Below are positions 12,015-23,700 of a DNA stretch of 64,000 nt, piece after piece. The notes beneath the pieces are model-generated. The model made no database searches and was not told where the DNA came from. It saw only the letters and a list, made by a program, of their open reading frames with translations. Position numbers and translations under genes: made by a program. The stretch lies in the NCBI RefSeq assembly GCF_022605165.1, contig NC_063078.1, forward strand, positions 682,001 to 746,000. The letters are read 5' to 3'. How positions within the stretch are numbered: position 1 is the first letter of the stretch; each line of letters opens with the position of its first letter. Source of the DNA: Purpureocillium takamizusanense (taxonomy: Eukaryota; Ascomycota; Sordariomycetes; Hypocreales; Ophiocordycipitaceae).

Positions 12015-13971
12015 TTAAGACGCCATGTAGGTGCTGGCATCCACGCCCTCCTTGGGGAACTCACTAGCAGAAATTAGCATCCCGTCTCTCACAGGAAGAG
12101 TATGTGTACTTACGGCAAGGCAACCTCGAAACGCTTCTCAATCTCCTTCAAAACCTCCTGGTCCTGATCGGAGCTCACAAAGGAGATGGCGAGGCCCTTG
12201 GTACCGAAACGGCCAGCACGGCCGACACGGTGAAGATACGAGCTAGCATCCGCAGGCAAATCATAGTTGATGGCCAGGTTGATGCGCTCAATATCGATAC
12301 CACGACCGAAGACATCAGTCGCGACGCAGATGCGCTTCTTGAACTCCTTGAACTCCTTGTAACGCTTGATACTGTTTTTATGTTGTTAGCAGGGTCAACC
12401 TGACAGAAGCCGATACAGGACTTACCGTTCATCCTGGCTCACGCCAGAGTGGACAGCGATCGAGGGAAAGTTGCACTCCCTGAGGAGCTTGTCGAGCTCG
12501 GTAGCACGAATCGTGCTCTTGACGAAAATAATGACCTGGTTGAACTGAAGATCATCAAGAAGCTCGTTGAGCTTTCGGTTCTTTTCCTTCTCCTCCAGCT
12601 TGACATAGTACTGCTGAAGGCCGTGAAGGGTGAGCTTGGTGTCTTCGTCGACATAATGCTCGGTCGGGTTCTGCATGAACTTGCGGCAGATGGGCTTGAT
12701 CGCATCCGAGAGGGTGGCCGAGAACATCATAACCTGCTTCTGCGTCGGGGTGGCGCGGAAGACGTCCTGGACATCGGTGCGCATATCTGTCAAAACAGTT
12801 AGGAGGGTGTTAGGGAAACGGTGACAGGATGCCGAACTCACCGGGCTGGTCAAGCATTTTGTCGCATTCGTCAAGGACGAAGATGCGAACACTGCCGAGT
12901 CGGAGGGCCTTGTCGCGAACGAGGGCCTTGAGACGGCCCGGGGTGCCCACGATGATGTGGGGGCACGTATCCTTGTTCTTCAAGGTCTCCACATCTGTCT
13001 TGATCGGAGTGCCACCGTAGAACACGCCTGTCTTGATGTCGGGCATGTACTTGCTGAATCGGTTGTATTCGTCGCGAATCTGGTAGGCCAGCTCGCGCGT
13101 GTGGCACATGACCACAACAGAGACCTCGCCGTTGATAGGCTCAACTTGCTGAAGCGTGGCCAGAACGAAGACAGCCGTCTTTCCCAGACCCGACTTGGCC
13201 TGGCAGATGATGTCGCCACCGAGAAGTGCCTGCGGAATACAGGTTTGTTGGACTATCGATCGCTCGGATGTTAGATATTTGTTCCACAGTAGTAGGTGCA
13301 GTGAGGCAAGGGCCCCGTCCGTCCATCATCGCAGGCGAGCAACGACGGCCGAAAGGAGCTCGCGGTGGTCGACATCGTACATCGTCGGTGTTTCGTCGCC
13401 TGCCACTTCCACAAGCCCCGAAGAGCCGGGATCGCACCTCCGACGCACCCATGTGCGTGTCGCGACCCGCGCATCCTCAGGCGCCAGCGCGCCGATCGAC
13501 GGGGAAACGCTCTATCCCGTAACGGCGAGACTTCCAGTAAAGGAGAGAGTAACACCCCTGTTATGTGGCCACGGCCATGTACCGCCGCCGTTCGGACAGA
13601 GCGCCCCGTCTGCGCTGATGGGCTGATATTCCGCTTCATTTCGGCCGAGCGTTGTTCGCTTGCGAGACGGACGGACGATTGTGGGGGAGGGAGTTTCAAG
13701 AGTTGGGGTGATTAGGATTCATTCAGAACTGACCCTCCGATGGATGCTCGAAGCCACAGTCGCCAATAGCGCGGAGAAGCTCGGGCTTCAAAAGGAAGTC
13801 GCGGAATCCAGTCGAATGGATGCCAACATAGCTGCCCTTCTTGTCGACATCGTTGCCGGCGGCGAGCTCAGTTTTCTTCCCGTTGGAGCCAGCGGCGGCG
13901 CCACCGGCAGGCGCCTCGTTGCCGCCGATTTCCTCGTCGGAATAGTCGATGAGATCTTCTTCGTGAGACAT
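12015..13971 (-). CDS. sub2: ATP-dependent RNA helicase Sub2 (UAP56/DDX39 orthologue)
   Basis: Five exons (13734-13971, 12842-13252, 12426-12786, 12114-12371, 12015-12063) give 438 residues, the usual length for Sub2. It is a DEAD-box RNA helicase of the TREX complex that works in spliceosome assembly and mRNA export in the nucleus. Visible motifs in order: the Q-motif region [15 protein letters not shown], motif I AKSGLGKT (Walker A), HTRELA (Ia), VGTPGR (Ib), DECD (motif II, the Sub2-type variant of DEAD), SAT (III), IIFVKS (IV), [14 protein letters not shown] (V) and [12 protein letters not shown] (VI). The C-terminus STYMAS is family-typical. Introns 2-4 are 50-55 bp, but intron 1 (13253-13733) is 481 bp. 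The gene diverges from rpr2 with 476 bp between the start codons. Confidence 0.97.
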
Positions 13972-14447
13972 TTTGATCGTTGTTTGTTGCTGCTTGGTGC
14001 AAATGCGATGATTTAACGTTTGACTGGGGCGGACGCGCCGGGCGGTGCGCTTGAAAAGAGAAAACCTCGAACTACCGACGTGCAGGCGACGGGGAGAAGC
14101 GGGAGAGAATGAAAGGGATGAGATTTGTGCGACACAGGCGAGATCGGCGATGCCCAACTCTCAAAGGATTGTTGGGGTCGAGAGGTTGACAGAACGACGT
14201 TTGCAAGGCTGACGCTGTGTCGAGGGACCAGGTGCTGGCTGGCGCAGTTGCCGTTGGTCCGTGCACGCCACAGTGTCACGTGATGTTATTTTGCTCCACC
14301 GTGCCGAATTCGAAGCCTGGGCTGATGGCACTGTGCTGCCAGAGCCGCTCATGGAAAATCTGGTGTAAGTTCCAACTTCGGGGTGAGTCTTCTGCCAAAC
14401 TCAAGGTGCAACGACGGGTCGCCCGATTTCCGCCATCGGCTTCTGCC
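13972..14447. promoter_or_regulatory. Shared promoter region between sub2 and rpr2
   Basis: This 476-bp gap separates the divergent start codons of sub2 (-) and rpr2 (+), so both promoters must lie here or reach into a neighbour. I see no TATA box placed suitably for either gene. Co-regulation of two RNA-processing genes is plausible but inferred from position only. Confidence 0.6.
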
Positions 14448-14954
14448 ATGGCGAAGCAGAAGCTCAATACCGGCGTCCAGAACAAGATAATCTACTCGAG
14501 AGCATCGTACCTGTATCAAGCCGCCGACTACCTCGCCAAGCGTGCCCGCGAGCTCCCGCCGGACGCTCATGATGCCAAAGGCAAATCAGCGCTTACCGGC
14601 GGACAAATCCAACAACAACAGAGGGCCATCGAGAACCTGTCGCGTCATGTCATCTGCGACATGAGGGCCGTGTCTCTAAAGGCCCAGATACGTCAAGGAA
14701 CGTCTCTGAAGCACACAATCTGCAAGTTCTGCGATACTATACAGATCGAGGGCGACACATGCCACTCCGTCGTTGAGAACCAAAGCAAGGGTGGCCGAAA
14801 GCCATGGGCTGATGTGCTGGTGATCAAATGCAACACCTGTGGCAACGCGAAACGCTTCCCAGTCAGCGTCTCACGGCAACAACGGAGAACAATGCGCCAG
14901 ACCAAGCCGCAGGAAGCCAAGGGCGAGGGAGAGGGAAACGTTGGTGGAACATGA
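14448..14954 (+). CDS. rpr2: RNase P/MRP subunit, Rpr2/Rpp21/Snm1 family
   Basis: Single exon, 168 residues. The family provides a zinc-ribbon protein subunit of nuclear RNase P (tRNA 5' maturation). The N-terminal half is helical and basic (MAKQKLNTGVQNKIIYSRAS, then YLYQAADYLAKRA). The zinc ribbon is formed by CKFC (about residues 92-95) and CNTC (about 127-130), followed by a basic stretch (KRFPVSVSRQQRRT). The frame is open upstream to an ATG at 14217, but similarity begins at 14448, so that start is chosen. The last dozen or so codons (EAKGEGEGNVGGT) lie in the first copy of a roughly 100-bp tandem duplication that continues past the stop. Rpr2 is preferred over Snm1 on length and spacing, but not certainly. 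Confidence 0.88.
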   Translation: MAKQKLNTGVQNKIIYSRASYLYQAADYLAKRARELPPDAHDAKGKSALTGGQIQQQQRAIENLSRHVICDMRAVSLKAQIRQGTSLKHTICKFCDTIQIEGDTCHSVVENQSKGGRKPWADVLVIKCNTCGNAKRFPVSVSRQQRRTMRQTKPQEAKGEGEGNVGGT

Positions 14955-15109
14955 ACTGGAGTGGGGAATCTACGTGAATATCGGTCCATCAACGTCGGTT
15001 CCGCACGCACCGCAGGAAGCCGAGAGAGAGAGAGAAGAGGAACGTTGGTGGAACATGAACTGGAGTGAGGGATCTATGTGAACACCGATCCATGGACATC
15101 GGTTCCGCA
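14907..15109 (+). repeat. Tandem duplication of about 100 bp across the rpr2 stop codon
   Basis: Copy 1 is 14907-15009 (103 bp) and copy 2 is 15010-15109 (100 bp). Both start CCGCAGGAAGCC, contain a GA-rich run, then AACGTTGGTGGAACATGAAC, and end in GGTTCCGCA. A third copy seems to begin at 15110 (CCGCAGG) but stops matching at once. The copies differ at scattered bases, so the event is not recent. Copy 1 encodes the C-terminus of Rpr2. Confidence 0.9.
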
Positions 15110-15500
15110 CCGCAGGGTCTTCGATGACCAAAGCAACCGGTCGGCTTTATCAGTTGGGAAATTTTCCAGCACGCCTGCCGCCTCAGATGTCGCAAGCACA
15201 GCAAAGCAACTACGCTGTTCGCGAGCGCCATCGATCGCCTTTTGGGGCCGCCCTGAGGTTGCCCTCTGAATCTGCGTCGCCGCTCATGTCGGCATATCCG
15301 CCATCCACGAGCGCCAAGAAGCAACGCGGAAGAACACGTTAAACCATGGGGCACACAATGTGCCGCCCAAGTATTGAAATGAAGAAGCTTCTATGCATGA
15401 TCGTCGTCTCGTCGTAGCCGTTTCTTACGCAGTGCAGTGTGCCTCCCCTCACCCCCCTTGTCTCCGGTCTGCCTATCGCACGCCCTTGCAGCCTCCCTCC
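15110..15500. other. Convergent 3' spacer between rpr2 and hsk3
   Basis: No recognisable gene. A plus-strand open frame crosses it (about 15078-15342), but it carries no motif and begins inside the duplicated repeat. Confidence 0.5.
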
Positions 15501-16051
15501 CTATCTCCCAGCCTCTCTTACACTCTCCTCGCCGAGTACTTTGCTCGCGGCCATGAACCTACGGACCCAAGGTCCTCAGTTAGCCACAGATGAAGCTGCA
15601 AACCCCCTAGCCATGTACGCCGCAAGGACGCCGTGGGATTGCAGGCGATCACAAGCCAAGCCGCAAAGGAGACACTCACAATCCACCATGCCAGCTCCCC
15701 AGCCCCCTCATCGCCTCCGCCTGCACGCTCGTCATCCGCAGCAGATTCTCCGTGTCCGACAGATTCGCCGACAGCTGCGCAAGCTGTGAATGGAGATGCG
15801 TCTGTTTTTTGCTCGCAAACAAAGGACGTTTTTGTCCTCGTCAGCACAACCATCTCCCAACTCAAACTCAACTTCAACTCAAGTACGTAGCGATTTAAAA
15901 ACAAAATGAAAAGAAAGAACGAAAGAAAGAAGGACATTCTGTCTGGGTCGACTCTCACCAGTTGTCTGTTTTTGACGATGCTACCGCTCGTGGCCATGCT
16001 CTGCCGGTTCACGTTCATTTGTTGCGTCATCCCAGCGTTTCGTGTGGCCAT
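15501..16051 (-). CDS. hsk3: DASH complex subunit Hsk3
   Basis: Three exons (15959-16051, 15680-15801, 15501-15558) with introns of 157 and 121 bp give a 90-residue protein, the usual size for Hsk3. The DASH/Dam1 complex couples kinetochores to microtubule plus ends in fungi. The recognisable core spans the exon 1-2 joint: HLHSQLAQLSANLSDTENLL, then RMTSVQAEAMRGLGSWHGGL, then FMAASKVLGEESV in exon 3. Both joins are fixed by this core: exon 2 starts at the CAG before ACGCATCTCC, and exon 3 follows GTAG at 15559. Continuous open frames over this locus on either strand are shadows. The 5' end is Met/Gln/Asn-rich, as in relatives. The gene converges on rpr2. Confidence 0.92.
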
Positions 16052-17380
16052 GGTTTGACCCGGTCGGAGGAAGCGGCGGGTGCGGTAACGTGAAAGTCCT
16101 TTGTGTTGAGCCTAACGATTCGCTGAACAAACAGTGCTATGATGGGGCATCAAGTGTGGTCATGACCAGCAAGCGGGTTTGGCAGTCGCGCCCATGTCCA
16201 GGCCAGAGGCGCAATGTCAACAAAGCCGCTTCTGGGGAGGAGGTCACGTGTGGGGTATGCGAATCGTGAATGCGGAGACGTCCCACTCATCGGCCAAGCG
16301 CCCTGGCCGATGCGAACAATATCGACCACGACGGTGCTGCCGCGGAGCACAGCGCAGCTGTAGTCACGGTTTTGCTTACGTCCTCTATGCCTGTATTGTG
16401 TTCAACTACATATTATTCAAGCATTCCAGCTAAGCTCGAAGGTCCCTTTCATCATATTTTGTTTTCAGGGTGAAGGGCCACACGCAGCCTTCAATCTCCC
16501 TCAAAGAGTTCCCCAATACCCGGAGGCAAGCGCGGTCTTGCGTCCCCCCTTGATCAGACAGAATAGCTATAAGGACAAGGGGACGAATTTGACGTAAAAC
16601 AAAGATAAGAAAACAGAAAAGAGAGACCATCCATGTCTATGTTGCTGTTCGCGCCACCGTCGGGGATCCGCATAAGTTCGCAATGATCGATGTCGCTGAG
16701 CGCACCCCGTGTAGACGACATCCGACATACTAGGGAGGCAAAACCCTGGCGAAGACTTTGCAGTCACCGCACGACCCACTAGTGTAGTCGTGCCATGCAT
16801 TGCATCATCCTCCCTGCCTCTCCCTTGTTCGCCAGCCGCCGCTTGGCCCTGCTCCTCGCAATTGCTGCACGTCAAATCGCTTGCCGCACCCTGGTGCTCC
16901 TAACAGATGAGTTGAAGCCGTGTCGCCGAGACCAAGTAATGCCCATTCCAATTCGCTAGAACCGATAAACAATTATATGCCAAGTGAAAGCGAGAACAGG
17001 GAAACGGGCCCAATGCGCAAGCGCATCATGTTCGCCGATGTCCTTGTGGTTCCATGCCTATGTACGGGATTAAACCAAGTCGATCGAGCTGTATAGATGC
17101 GGCGAGAATTCTTCACCGATCTAGGCCGAGTCTGCCGCCCCTTCAGCCCACGCTGCGCCGGAGCGGGTTTCGGACAACCGCTGGTGATGATGATGGATGG
17201 AGTAGACCACGGACATGCGGGGAGTTTATGTCGTATTGCTGGCAATGAACCAGCTGGCACCATCGATGTTGATTCGTGAGATTCGGGTCGCCGAATGGTT
17301 CACCTTCAAGAACCGCTAGGGAGCATTCTGGCCGCTGGACGTGCTGATACACCTCAGGGCAGACGCTCGAAAGCCAGGAT
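16052..17380. other. Intergenic region upstream of hsk3
   Basis: About 1.3 kb holding the hsk3 promoter at the left and the 3' end of the reductase-like gene at the right. Several frames of 60-100 codons exist (for example 16567-16875 minus), but none has a domain, signal peptide or splice partner that I can support. Confidence 0.5.
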
Positions 17381-19862
17381 TTATCGAGTCCCTGGCGGCG
17401 GCCCGTGCTGAAGACTACTCTGGCTGCTGTGTGCCGACCGCTCGGAATCGATTTCACCACTGGCCGCGCTAGCGCTCGCACTGCCCGTCAGACTACCAAC
17501 GTTTCTTGGCTTGGGTGGGTGAAGGGCGCTCACCCCTATGTGCTGCTCTACTTGCTGCGGAGCAACAGAGTTTCCTTGGCCGGGGGGATATCGTGGAACT
17601 GGCTGTCTGACGCCTTCAGGAGGTGAAGGACGCCCATTCATCGGGGGACCGTAGCCGTTTGGTGGTGAAGGCCTGCCGCTACCGCGGACTGATGGGCTGT
17701 ACGGATTCCCGGGGGACTGACTGGCTCGCCTGGGATAGGCACCGTTCATGCCAGGCGGGCCGCCAGGACCTGGCCCGTACTGAAGCTCATCTAGCCTCGA
17801 GGCCGTTAGTGAGTTTGCACGGGACCCTGCGCCCATAGCCCCACGATCAACAGTCGCGTAACGGTTGGACGTGAACCCCATCATGGGGTCGTCCAATATG
17901 TTCTCATTCATCGTGGGCGCATGATTGATTTGGCTCGAGCGGTTGCGCCCAAAGTTTGGCCGGAACCGGCTTCCCCGGGAAGGGGCAGGCCCGTCGAGTT
18001 CCGGGTTGCGGCGGAATTGGGCAGCCGATGGCCCCAGCGCTTTGCGGTTCTTCCTCGACGTGACGCTCATCATGTCGAAATTATCGGGGTCGATGGTTGG
18101 GGTGCCGGTATGGGCTGTTGGATCGAAAAAGTCGTCGTCGTCGTCATCGTCGTCAAAAACTTGCTGGCTATTGCGCATTGGGTGCGGGCCGCGCCGGGAA
18201 CCCGGGGGAGGCCCGCGCCTCATCCGCATTTCCTGTTCCCTGAGCGCCAACTCCCTTTGACGGATTTGCAGCTCCCTCTCACGGAGGGCCATGTCCGAAT
18301 CACCTAGTGAAGGCTCTTGGCCTTCTGGGATATCGTCATAGAGAACAAGATGCGAGAACTCCTCGAGATCATTGCCGTCCATTGAACCACGCCGAGAGGG
18401 AGCGCGGGAGCCACCATTGACCGATGGCGGCGGGCGAGGGTAGCCATTGGGTGGCCCACCATTCATGGGAGGAGGTCCGCGGCGCATCCCAGCCTGGCTG
18501 TAGCTTGAAGAGGTCCTCGGTCGGGGCGGTCGGGGCATGCCGTTGCCATTGGGCATCGGGCCCGGCATGGGACGATGACCTTGTTGCGACGGCATCCGCG
18601 GCAACGGAGGGGCCACTGTAGGCGACCCAGGTGGCATCGATGGCGGCGCGCCTTCCCCAGGCTTTGGTCTGTTCCTGTTGACAATGTTCAAGTTGTGCAG
18701 GATAGCGTAGAGTGTTTCGATCCTCGGTACAGCAACCTTAGAGTCGCGAGCCAGCTTAATAGGAGATCCAAGATACGTCTCGATCTCCATTGGCCGTCGC
18801 GCCACGTAGTCCTGCCACATGATGCTCTCCGGTAAATTAGGCTTCGTCATCTCGTCCATGGTCCGTGGCTTGAAGTCAAAGGGAAACTTGCAGCCGTTTG
18901 CTTCGGCGAGGCGTAACAACTCGTCGATGACGTCGGATACCATGTCCTTGACCCCGACCTTCTCCATTAGCGCCGCGTGGTTTGATGTTTCGAACAGGAC
19001 GCTTATCGGGTGAAATGCAATGGGCCTGCAACATCATGTCAGCACAACGTCTATTTCAGCGAGCCTCGGCTGGCGCAAACTGGGAACGTACCCGATCACC
19101 CTTTCATACTGCTGTTGACGTATGTTGGGTGAGACTTTGCAATCGACTTGACCGGTGCTCAGTGTCATTGCTAGCGCCTGAGCCATGTCTTCCTGTATTG
19201 ACTGCGGGATGTTGCTGTTGCGGTTGGCAGGGCCGACCCAAATCTCTGTCGAGCCCCTGTGTTCAAACTCGCTCTGGCCAAGCTGTGTCAGTTCGGCGCC
19301 GGAAACGAGGGAAAGTACGACGTTGGTAGGGAATCGCTCTTCGATTGCTGCTTCGACGCCGAGTGTGTGTGTGGTGTTGATGAGGATGCAGGTGTGTTGG
19401 GGTGTGACGACGGCGTCAATCACGGCGGCGAGATCGTACACGTCGGGGAGCGCTTTGACGCAAAGCACTACATAATCGAACGGACCGTCTCGATTTGTTG
19501 ATGCATCTTCGGGATTTCGGACGACTGCGGTAGCAAAATGCGTCAACAAAGGGATCCGGGAGGGTGGCGGCTGATGTATGGGTGGATTCCTACCATGGCG
19601 AGGCTTGAACCGCTCGTTGCCAAAGATCGGAGACCTACAGAGGCCGAACGTTAGCAATGAGTGTCGCGTGAAGGGTCGAGAGATCCGCAAGGAGCAGCGA
19701 GACGTACTTGAAAGAGATGCCGTACTGGGCGACATGCTCGAAGCCCGATTTCCAGACAAGAGTAACATCGCAGGCGTTGGTAGCCTGGAGGCGCCACGAC
19801 AAGAAGGCAGAGACGGGATTGCCGCCGACTGAGCACACATTCATTAGCTGACTGTCGCTCAT
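17381..19862 (-). CDS. Ketopantoate reductase (ApbA/PanE)-like protein with long disordered tail
   Basis: Four exons (19708-19862, 19594-19634, 19092-19524, 17381-19025) with introns of 73, 69 and 66 bp give 757 residues. Residues 1-210 form the NAD(P)-binding half (VGGNPVSAFLSWRLQ in place of a strict GxGxxG; then FDYVVLCVKALPDV and CILINTTHTLGVE). Residues 210-310 form the helical C-terminal half. The remaining 440 or so residues are Pro/Gly/Ser/Arg-rich and look disordered, with a short acidic run of eight Asp. By hand alignment the catalytic Lys and two Asn of PanE (in the WxKLxxNxxxNP region) fall on Arg, Pro and His in YERVIGPIAFHPIS, so reductase activity is doubtful. Known bacterial and yeast enzymes end near residue 300. 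The precise role is unknown. Confidence 0.85.
18131..18156 (-). repeat. GTC/GAC trinucleotide run coding for poly-Asp
   Basis: Inside the last exon of the reductase-like gene, a run of GTC units on the plus strand (with one ATC interruption) encodes eight consecutive Asp residues on the minus strand. Such runs are prone to length change. Confidence 0.8.
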
Positions 19863-20403
19863 GATGAAAGACGGCACCAGGATCGCCGCATCGACAGCTG
19901 CTCCCCGTGAATCAAGCGAGTGAGATCCAGGAAAACGAGGGTTGATGGGGAATGGGAAGAACAAGACCCGGCTGGGCCGGGGAATTGGGGATGTGGACGG
20001 AGCGCTGGCGATTGAACTAGGCCCAAAAGTTTTGGAGCGGCGCGCCAGAGCAGCATTTTCAGGCGCCAACGAACAACAGCGCAAAGGCGTCCCGCCGAGA
20101 AGGGGGGGGAGGGGACGGGCGGTGCGGGAGGTGGGACGGCATACCTGATAGAATCTTGAGACGGGGCGTCATGGGTGCCATGGTTTGTCACGGCCCCCAA
20201 TGTGGTATAGCGAGCAAGCCGAGAGCGATGTGTGTGCTGGAGTCGTTGCGGTAGCGGCTCCTGGCGATGATCTCGTCACCCAGTCCCACGACGCGAGGAG
20301 CGGGAGAGGCTCGCTGTGGCTGAATGAGGACCGTCGCTGGGTGCAGCTGGGCCGGGGGTTGGCAACGTGCCGTGTCAAGGGACGTTGCGTGGATGCGCGA
20401 GCC

Positions 20404-20438
20404 GGGCGTGGTGGGCGTGGTGGGCGTGGTGGGCGTGC
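20404..20438. repeat. GGGCGTGGT short tandem repeat
   Basis: Nearly four perfect copies of a 9-bp GC-rich unit in the promoter-side DNA of the reductase-like gene. No coding role seen. Confidence 0.85.
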
Positions 20439-20719
20439 GAGGGTGCGTGCTGGTGTGTGTGTGCGTTCTCGAGGCAGCGTTGCAAGTCAAGCTGAAGAGG
20501 ACGAAGGCGGGTTCTGCGTCGAGTCAAGCAACGGGAGCAGTGGGATTGGCGGGTGGAGGGGTGTGCAAATGCCCTGGAAATCCTGGTTCCTGAGCACTGC
20601 GCGCGCACGCCGGATCGCCGGAGGCAGCCCGACAAGCGGAGTCGTTGGAGGGGGGAGGGGGGGTGTGATTCGACGTTGTTGCGGGCCCCAGAGCCAGACG
20701 GGCACGCAGCGCGTGGCCA

Positions 20720-20740
20720 GGGGGGGGGGGGGGGGGGGGG
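20720..20740. repeat. 21-G homopolymer tract
   Basis: Uninterrupted G run. Length in the assembly may be unreliable because such tracts are hard to sequence. It can form a G-quadruplex in principle. Confidence 0.85.
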
Positions 20741-23700
20741 CAAGGCGTGAGTGAGTGAGTGTCTGTCGGGTCGCGGCAGTTGGTTGGCCAGGCAAGGGGG
20801 GGAGTGTTTCGGCAGCGCTGGGCAGTCGACGAACGAGCGGATATCCCAGCGGATCGTGGCCGATTAGTCCGTAAGGTTGTTACCAGTGTGCGAGCTTGCG
20901 TAGTTGTAGTATGTACTCGTAAGAGGTCCAGTGGACCGCGAGCTGAAATGGCCGGGATGGACGGGTGGGAAATTATCTGGGGATTCGTAGGACAAGCAGT
21001 GGGATGGATGGATGCTTGATGGATGATTGACGGCACGGTGCCGGTGCGGTGCGGTGCGGTGCTGGATGCGGCTTCGAGGTGCAATGCACGCACACGCAAG
21101 CGTCGGGTACAGCGTGGTCGCGGGCGGAGGGACAGCGGGCAGTGACTGACAGCCCAGTGGTGGCAGTGGCAGTGGCAATGGCAGTGGCAGGGCTCAACCA
21201 AAACACGCGCTAGTGGCAACTGCCCTCTGGGCCTTGTCGTACCTGTGCTTGCTCGTAAACGTGGCCCGTGGATCTGTGGATCGCGGACCCCTTGGTCGCA
21301 CTGGACCGGCAAGAGGAAGCAAAGAGAGTATGAGCAAGACCAAGTGCAGGGCAGGCAGAGGCGTCCCGAGGCTTGGAGAAGGTATGCCGGCTGGCTCGCG
21401 ACTGAGAGAAAATTATTATGCGGCTTTCAGTGCCACGTCGAGAAACCTACGAATTAGTGACGGACGATTCTTGTCCTGGTACTGACAGACAGCAAGTCGA
21501 ACAGAATGTCAGCAAGACTATTTTCTCTTTCTTTTTTGGGCACTCTCGCCTCAGTCCATGAGGTTTCTGTAGGTGAGGGATCGAACTACGTCCCTGCACC
21601 TCCCGACTTGCAGACTCTGCGCAGCAGAGTTTCTGCTGGTCATGACGCCGTGGTCGTCGGCTGGTTGTGCGCAGGGTGAGAAGTAGCGTTGGCGGGCATC
21701 AAGTTGCAGTGTGAGCGGGTCTGCGGGTTGCCGCCCAAGCCACGCACTCACACACGCACACACTTACCAACTTGAATTGTTTCCCAGCGACTTTTGGGTT
21801 GGCGCATCCGTGCTTCCTTCCTGTGCCTGCCTCCCGCCGGGAAGAGCGCAATGGTACCGGTAGGTGCCGAGCACTGCACGTTGCCCCGAGCCGGGGGGCA
21901 AGGACAGGGGGGCAATCAATGGCAACGGGCAGGAACGGTGGACGAAAGGGAATCAGATGTGACGCTTACCTGTAGCAAAACGCAACGAGGAAGCAGCGCG
22001 TGGGATGCGTGCACGACAGATATTGCGCAGCACTGTATTTCGTACAAGGCCTTTACTCCAGAGCCTGGATGAGAGTTTGTTAGCTTATCATCCTCATCCA
22101 CCACGAACAAGGGACGGCGCAGCGGCGATTGTGGGGGCGGCTACATACCTAATAATCACGGCCTGTGAAGGCAAGTGGTAGCGCAAGAGATCGAACGTCA
22201 GGTCCTCGGAAAGACAATCGTGACGAGACGAAAACAACCCGTCCAAGAGGCAATGGACACGGCGCCGTGACGCGGCGGAAACGGGAAACCCTCTCGTGAA
22301 AGCCAGTCAAGGCTACGAGAATGCCCTACACGACCACAGCGGCAGGCGAGGGAGCGTGCCGAGCCTTCTGACAGGCGATATACCGGCTCTCGCGCCCCCG
22401 GAGCAGCAGAGCCCTGGCCTTGTTCCCACTTCAATGCCGGTGTTGCGGGCCAGGCTCTCCTTGTGATGTTCTGATCGGTCGGCTCGCAGCGTCGACAACG
22501 TAATGGACGTGCGTCAGGTGTGATTTGAGGACAGACCGAACAGAGACGAGGAGGGGGGCCGCAGCGGTTCAAGCAGCAACGACGAGGTCGAGCGGCGAGG
22601 AGGGCGTGGGGCACACCGTCGTTTGTGGGCGCACAGCACCGGTAGCTGAGGTCGTCTCCCGTCCGTCGCAGTCGATGGATCCGGCGAATTGAGGCCCTGT
22701 CGTAACGCGGCAGTCGCTGTGCTTCGTTGTCTGCTTTACCGCGGTGCCGGGGGTGGCAGGAAGGTTAACGGTAAGGCACAGACTGACAGACGAAGAGTGC
22801 AACGCAGGAGAAGGGGAGAGCAAGCAGAAAAATTCGAGGGGGGGGAGGAAGAAGGCGATCGGGGGCACGGTGGACGGACGGGCAGCATGCATGCAGTGCA
22901 GTGTCGGCAAGAGGAATACGAAATTCATTAACGGGAGCCCCATTCCCAACGCAATGTACTCTGTACGGAGTACTGGGCCCAGCAATTGCAGGCCGCTGAC
23001 GGGCGGTGCTCTACTTGGCGATGACCGACGGGCGGGCGTAGTAAGCAAGATGAGTTTTTGCGTGCCCCTTCCTCCTCCCTCGCGTCCTTGCATCGTCAAT
23101 GGCGCACGCAGAAATGCGCATGCGTACGTGGGCTGCAGGAAAGCTCGTGATGGACATGGCACTAGCAGGAAGGGGGCAGGGGGAGGTCGAACGACAAACC
23201 ACAGTCGCCATGCATCTGGGCCGCCACCGCCCAACAAACATCACGATTGGCGTCATCGTGCTTATACAGTACTATCATCTTCTGATACCTCTGCGTAAGA
23301 GTCACTAATCTGGCCAGTCAGTCGCCCACCGGGGAGATTCTCGCTCGCCTCACTCGCGCCTGTCGAACCGCGACTGTCCGCGCGTTCGGGTGGGGAGGGA
23401 CGCGGTGCACCGTGTCTATCTGGATATCGTCAGCGGCTGACCGTCCCCAGACGTGACGATATCCCCACGGGCTTTGGCCTCCCGGCCGAGGCGGCGGCTC
23501 TTCATTACAATGCAACAATTTTTTTTAGCAGCGCTAAAGCGCCAGGTATGAGGTACATCCTGCCCTATACAGGCTACTAAGTTACTTGGTACCTTGACCC
23601 ACGTCCTTGATTGTCTCGCTGCGGCAGACCGAAGCTGTCAAAATGGTTCGGCGTTCGGTGGCCATAATTGCAACGGTTCGAGCCGTCGATTGCTGCCGCT

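Noticed and set aside
14217..14447. Upstream extension of the rpr2 frame
   Set aside because: The extra 77 residues carry no family similarity, whereas the Met at 14448 begins the conserved region.
21551..21660. tRNA-like T-loop (GGGATCGAAC on plus, near 21578)
   Set aside because: Arms do not pair in a 5-bp stem with a 7-base loop, and no A-box, anticodon arm or acceptor stem can be drawn.
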